Part shown: in pieces, positions 60,984 to 64,000 of the stretch
How positions within the stretch are numbered: position 1 is the first letter of the stretch
How the letters are laid out: each line of letters begins with the position of its first letter
Assembly (NCBI RefSeq): GCF_038396755.1
Contig: NZ_CP149822.1
Span: forward strand, 5,610,001 to 5,674,000
Length of the DNA stretch: 64,000 nucleotides
Source of the DNA: Chitinophaga pollutisoli
GTDB taxonomy: Bacteria > Bacteroidota > Bacteroidia > Chitinophagales > Chitinophagaceae
Reading direction: 5' to 3'
Made by a program: the position numbers and the translations under genes
The notes under the pieces: generated by a model
Databases searched by the model: none
Seen by the model: the letters and a program-made list of their open reading frames with translations, nothing else
What the model was told of the DNA's origin: nothing

Positions 60984-61018
60984 GGCGCAAGCCGCGGACA
61001 GGCTTTCTTTTTTGCGCC
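60984..61018 (+). terminator. Terminator after GH78
   Basis: AAGCC / GGCTT with a 7-nt loop, then TCTTTTTT, embedded in an outer stem GGCGCA/TGCGCC. About 40 bp after the GH78 stop, convergent with the ThDP enzyme gene. Confidence 0.6.
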
Positions 61019-61048
61019 AGGGGTAAAGCCGGCGTGTGTAATGGGTTT

Positions 61049-62788
61049 TCAAAGTAGTTCCTTTGCGTGGCGGATGTTGCTTTTAATGGTTTCCCATACT
61101 TCTTCAAATTCGCCGTTCAGCATTAGTTTCGTCATGGAGGCCGCCATCCCGCGCACTTGCGCCAGTTTGATCTTCGGCGGCATGGCCAGCGCATTGGGGT
61201 CCGTCATGATGTTCAGCAACACGGGACCGGGCTGGCCGAGTGCGTGGCTGAGGGCTTCACGCACACGGTCGGGCTGCGAAACGGTGATGCCGGGAAGGCC
61301 GTACGCCTGCGCCAGCATCGCGAAATCCGGATTGTGCATATCGGTTTGCCAGTCGGGCAGGCCTGCAACTTCCATTTCCAGTTTTACCATGCCCAGCGAG
61401 CGGTTATTGAACACAATGATTTTTACGGGGAGTTTGTATTGCGCGATGGTGGCGAGATCGCCGGTGGTCATTGACAGGCCGCCGTCGCCGCAAAGCGCTA
61501 CCACGGCACGTTCTGGCGCGCATAAGGCTGCGCCGATGGCTTGCGGCAACGCATTTGCCATGGAACCGTGGTTGAATGAGCCCAGCAATGCTCGGTTGCC
61601 GGTGGAGGAGATGTAACGTGCGGCCCACACGCAGGTCATGCCGGTGTCTACGGTGAAAACGGCGTCGGGCGGGGCGAGCTGGTCGATGGCGGCGGCCACG
61701 AATTCGGGATGGATTTTATTTTCGCCGCCGGCATCTGTAACATAAGATTGCAGGCGGTCATTCACTTTCGCGTAGAGTTTCCGTTCGTTTTCCAGGAATT
61801 CGTTTTTGGTTTTGGGCTGGATGAGAGGAAGCAACGCCGCAAGGGTTTCGCGGATGGTGCCGTGCAGGCCCTGATGCAGCACCGCCCTTCTTCCCAGCCT
61901 TTCGGCCTGCGCATCGATCTGGACAACACGCGTATCGTCGGGAAGGAAAGGAGTGTAGGGGAAATCGGTGCCCAGCAACAGCAGCATATCGGCGTGATGC
62001 ATGGCATGATAGGCCGAGGGCAGTCCCAGCAGGCCGGTCATGCCCACTTCGTTAGGATTATTGTGTTGGACGGCCATCTTGCCCCTGAACGAATAACCGA
62101 CAGGTGCCTGTAGGGCGTTGGCGAGGTCGATGATTTCCGGATGCGCGCCTGCGGCGCCGATGCCGCAAAAGATCGTCACCTTCTCGCTTTTGTTGAGCGT
62201 TTCAGCCAGTTGGGCCAGTTCGCCGGAGGAAGGGATGATGCCGGATTGGGTGAGGTAAACGTTGTGGGAAGATGCGCCTTTTTCCGCATCCATTTCCGAT
62301 ACATCACCCGGCAATCCGAACACCGCTACGCCTTTGCGGCTGACGGCTGTTTGCATGGCCATTTGCAACATGCGCGGCGCTTGGGCTGGCGTGGTGGCCA
62401 TTTCGCAATAGTAGCTGCAATCGTCGAACAGTTTGTAGATGTTCGTTTCCTGGAAAAAGCCGGAGCCGAATTCGGGGGAAGGGATGGCTGAAGCGATGGC
62501 CAGCACCGGCGCGCCGGACCGGTGGGCGTCGTACAGGCCGTTGATGAGATGCACATGCCCGGGCCCGCAGCTCCCCGCGCAGCAGGCGATCTTGCCCGTC
62601 AGCTGTGCTTCGGCGCCAGCGGCGTAGGCGGCGGTTTCTTCGTGGCGCACGTGTATCCATTGAATATGGCCGTCGCGGCGGATGGCGTCGTTGAGATGGT
62701 TGAGGCTATCGCCGGTAACGGCGTAAATCCTTTCCACGCCCGCGGCGCGTAACAATTGAACGATCTGTTCTGCAACGGTTTGGGCCAT
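61049..62788 (-). CDS. ThDP-dependent pyruvate oxidase/dehydrogenase (PoxB-like)
   Basis: 579-aa thiamine-diphosphate enzyme of the pyruvate oxidase/pyruvate:quinone group. N-terminal PYR domain (GVERIYAVTGDSLNHLND, HVRHEETAAYAAGAEA with the catalytic Glu, GPGHVHLINGLYDAHRSGAP), a central FAD/NAD-like domain (VTIFCGIGAAGAHPEI, GTDFPYTPFLPDD), and the C-terminal ThDP domain (VFTVDTGMTCVWAARYI, the ThDP motif ALCGDGGLSMTTGDL ending in VFNN). PoxB converts pyruvate to acetate and CO2 at the membrane. No clear -7 element near the start. The divergent DUF4345 gene and a palindrome lie upstream. Confidence 0.88.
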   Translation of the reverse strand: MAQTVAEQIVQLLRAAGVERIYAVTGDSLNHLNDAIRRDGHIQWIHVRHEETAAYAAGAEAQLTGKIACCAGSCGPGHVHLINGLYDAHRSGAPVLAIASAIPSPEFGSGFFQETNIYKLFDDCSYYCEMATTPAQAPRMLQMAMQTAVSRKGVAVFGLPGDVSEMDAEKGASSHNVYLTQSGIIPSSGELAQLAETLNKSEKVTIFCGIGAAGAHPEIIDLANALQAPVGYSFRGKMAVQHNNPNEVGMTGLLGLPSAYHAMHHADMLLLLGTDFPYTPFLPDDTRVVQIDAQAERLGRRAVLHQGLHGTIRETLAALLPLIQPKTKNEFLENERKLYAKVNDRLQSYVTDAGGENKIHPEFVAAAIDQLAPPDAVFTVDTGMTCVWAARYISSTGNRALLGSFNHGSMANALPQAIGAALCAPERAVVALCGDGGLSMTTGDLATIAQYKLPVKIIVFNNRSLGMVKLEMEVAGLPDWQTDMHNPDFAMLAQAYGLPGITVSQPDRVREALSHALGQPGPVLLNIMTDPNALAMPPKIKLAQVRGMAASMTKLMLNGEFEEVWETIKSNIRHAKELL

Positions 62789-63087
62789 TTACTTGCTGTT
62801 TTTTACAGTTATAACATGCATTCCCGGGAATGGTTTGAATTACGATAAATCATATGTAAAACAATGATATTCGTTCTCGGGCGATGTTGATGTGGGCGGA
62901 TTGGGTGCAGGTAGGGCAGTAATGGGCTTTTTTTGAGGAACAGGGCCTTTGGAGGCAATCGTTGCCGGTGAAATTTTAACGGGATGGAGCGCACTGCCTG
63001 CGGTAACCGGAAAATCTTGGCAGCCGCCAAGATTTTATTTTGACGGAACGGGCATTTTTGTGGGGTAATCAAAATTCAGATCTAAAC
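62789..63087. other. Divergent promoter region of the PoxB-like and DUF4345 genes
   Basis: 299 bp without a gene, holding the 26-bp palindrome at 63011-63036 listed separately. The remaining sequence shows no open frame with protein-like features. Confidence 0.45.
63011..63036. promoter_or_regulatory. Perfect palindrome in the poxB-like/DUF4345 divergent region
   Basis: AAAATCTTGGC and GCCAAGATTTT flank AGCC: an exact 11-bp inverted repeat with a 4-nt centre, 52 bp before the DUF4345 ATG and over 200 bp from the PoxB-like start. It is followed by ATTTTG rather than a long T-run, so an operator is more likely than a terminator. Confidence 0.45.
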
Positions 63088-63504
63088 ATGAAACAACAAA
63101 AGACACTACGCATCCTTTCCCGCATTTATATTCTCTTTTCCGCCGCCAGCCTGTTGTATGTAAGCCTCATGGCATTTGCCAGTCCGCAGGCGGTAATGGA
63201 CCTGGTGCAGGTGAAATTGCCGAACCCCGATTCGTACAGTTCTATCCGCGGCGTGTATGGCGGTGTAGGGTTGACGATTGTGGTGATGTTATGCCGCTGG
63301 GCATTCCGGGACGAGCGGCAGGGTGTATTGTTCCTGGTGATGTTGTGGGGTTTTTATGCGTTGTCGCGGTTGATGACCCTTGGTATGGAGGGGCCCCTGG
63401 GCGATTTCGGGACGCAGTGGCTGATGACGGAGACCTTTTTATTCGTGACGGGAACGGTATTGTTTGTTTTCCTCCAAAAAGCTGCCCGGCTGGCACGGGC
63501 GTAA
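63088..63504 (+). CDS. DUF4345 membrane protein
   Basis: 138-aa membrane protein with four spans: LSRIYILFSAASLLYVSLMA, GGVGLTIVVMLCRWAF, GVLFLVMLWGFYALSRLM and WLMTETFLFVTGTVLFVFL. The segment YSSIRGVYGGVGLTIVVM is the DUF4345 signature. Start at ATG 63088, as the upstream part of the frame overlaps the promoter palindrome region. Function unknown in the family. Confidence 0.85.
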   Translation: MKQQKTLRILSRIYILFSAASLLYVSLMAFASPQAVMDLVQVKLPNPDSYSSIRGVYGGVGLTIVVMLCRWAFRDERQGVLFLVMLWGFYALSRLMTLGMEGPLGDFGTQWLMTETFLFVTGTVLFVFLQKAARLARA

Positions 63505-63542
63505 ACGATCTGCACCCAGGCATGTGTGCGGAGAGATCCAGG

Positions 63543-63570
63543 CCGGCGGGCGTATGCCTGCCGGTTTTTT
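63543..63570 (+). terminator. Terminator after DUF4345
   Basis: CCGGCGGGC pairs with GCCTGCCGG (one mismatch) around GTAT, followed by six T, 38 bp after the stop codon. Confidence 0.8.
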
Positions 63571-63617
63571 AGTATCCGATAACGCTGCAACTAAGATATT
63601 CGTTCAATTACTCAGCT

Positions 63618-63662
63618 AGTACGGTTCCAGTACGGTATCCCTATTGTATCCCTACTGCATCC
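63618..63662. repeat. Degenerate 11-12 bp tandem repeats (four units)
   Basis: AGTACGGTTCC, AGTACGGTATCC, CTATTGTATCC and CTACTGCATCC follow each other without gaps; adjacent units differ at two to five positions. Unlike any repeat elsewhere in the window. Role unknown. Confidence 0.5.
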
Positions 63663-64000
63663 GGGCTAAGTTCTGGCTGCACCATCCCTGCTAGCCAGCC
63701 TATTTGCCAGCCATCCACTATCCGAAATCCGCCCGCGCCGTACTCGTCCGCCGCTGCCCATTGTTTTACCGCCCGCCCTGCTTTCCCTCCGTTCATGTAA
63801 GGAATACACTAAGTGCCGGAATGCTTTGCAAAACCGTTTAGCTACCGGGTTTTGCCACGCCAACCGCCCCAATTTCCTGCATAGCAATCGTTTTCATGCT
63901 AAAACGATATAGCCGGGCGTTAGGGCAAGGGTACCCGGCACGCTTTACCATCTGTGGAATTTCGGTTTCGGGGATCGAAACAATAGTTATTTTGGGCAAC

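Larger units (their letters stand above)
63505..64000. other. Terminal intergenic region with short degenerate repeats
   Basis: Nearly 500 bp without a convincing gene. After the DUF4345 terminator come four degenerate 11-12 bp repeats (63618-63662) and further GCCAGCC/CATCC-type sequence to about 63725. A 73-codon minus-strand frame at 63666-63887 has no protein-like features. The last ~100 bases are mixed in composition and may be the promoter of a gene beyond the window. Confidence 0.45.

Noticed and set aside
63666..63887. 73-codon frame at the window end
   Set aside because: Arg/Gly-rich low-complexity product, no start signal, lies on repeats.

Overview
The window looks like chromosome of a Bacteroidota species, most likely Chitinophagaceae (Chitinophaga-like). 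The basis is three SusC-type receptors, two SusD lipoproteins, an ECF-sigma/FecR/STN-receptor cascade, a type IX secretion sorting tail, fasciclin lipoproteins, DUF2723 and DUF5690 proteins, and promoters with the Bacteroidota -7 element TAnnTTTG instead of strong Shine-Dalgarno sites. The DNA is GC-rich for the phylum. I see no rRNA, tRNA, CRISPR array, insertion sequence or prophage gene.

Layout. 1-3456 (minus): a TonB-dependent receptor with an STN signalling domain, cut by the window edge, behind its ECF sigma factor and FecR anti-sigma factor; both regulators are frameshifted at five-base G/C runs. 3540-8231 (minus): VWA protein, MoxR-like ATPase, Gfo/Idh oxidoreductase and a DUF1080 3-keto-sugar hydrolase/lyase in one run, with a TIM-barrel sugar isomerase/epimerase on the opposite strand at 8384. 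9439-16786 (minus): a DUF2723 membrane protein; ABM protein, SAM hydroxide adenosyltransferase and SDR; and an ECF42-like sigma factor with its DGPF/YCII partner. 17720-32025 (plus): a tight eight-gene operon made of two successive SusC-SusD-fasciclin-accessory lipoprotein modules without any glycoside hydrolase, ended by a bidirectional terminator shared with a DEAD-box helicase. 33542-39391: paralogous small membrane proteins, a secreted protein of unknown role, a GHL10 glycoside hydrolase with a T9SS tail, and DUF5690 and DUF1304 membrane proteins.

39518-47154: a six-gene polyol catabolic operon (polyol permease, 2-hydroxyacid dehydrogenase broken by an in-frame stop, two FGGY kinases, histidine phosphatase, periplasmic glycerophosphodiesterase) divergent from a DeoR regulator. 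The intergenic region shows an inverted repeat that brackets the operon's -7 element. 47521-53813: two tandem sensor kinases of identical length without a response regulator, an ABC exporter and DUF3817. 53903-63504: DinB, a small lipoprotein, DusB, a metallophosphatase, a GNAT acetyltransferase, an AraC regulator divergent from a GH78 alpha-L-rhamnosidase, a pyruvate oxidase-type ThDP enzyme and DUF4345.

The most unusual signals are the two frameshifted regulators in front of an intact receptor, the nonsense codon in the polyol operon, the doubled SusCD-fasciclin operon, the recurrent -7 elements placed 4-8 nt before start codons (suggesting leaderless transcripts), the equal-length tandem orphan kinases, and several palindromes in divergent promoter regions.
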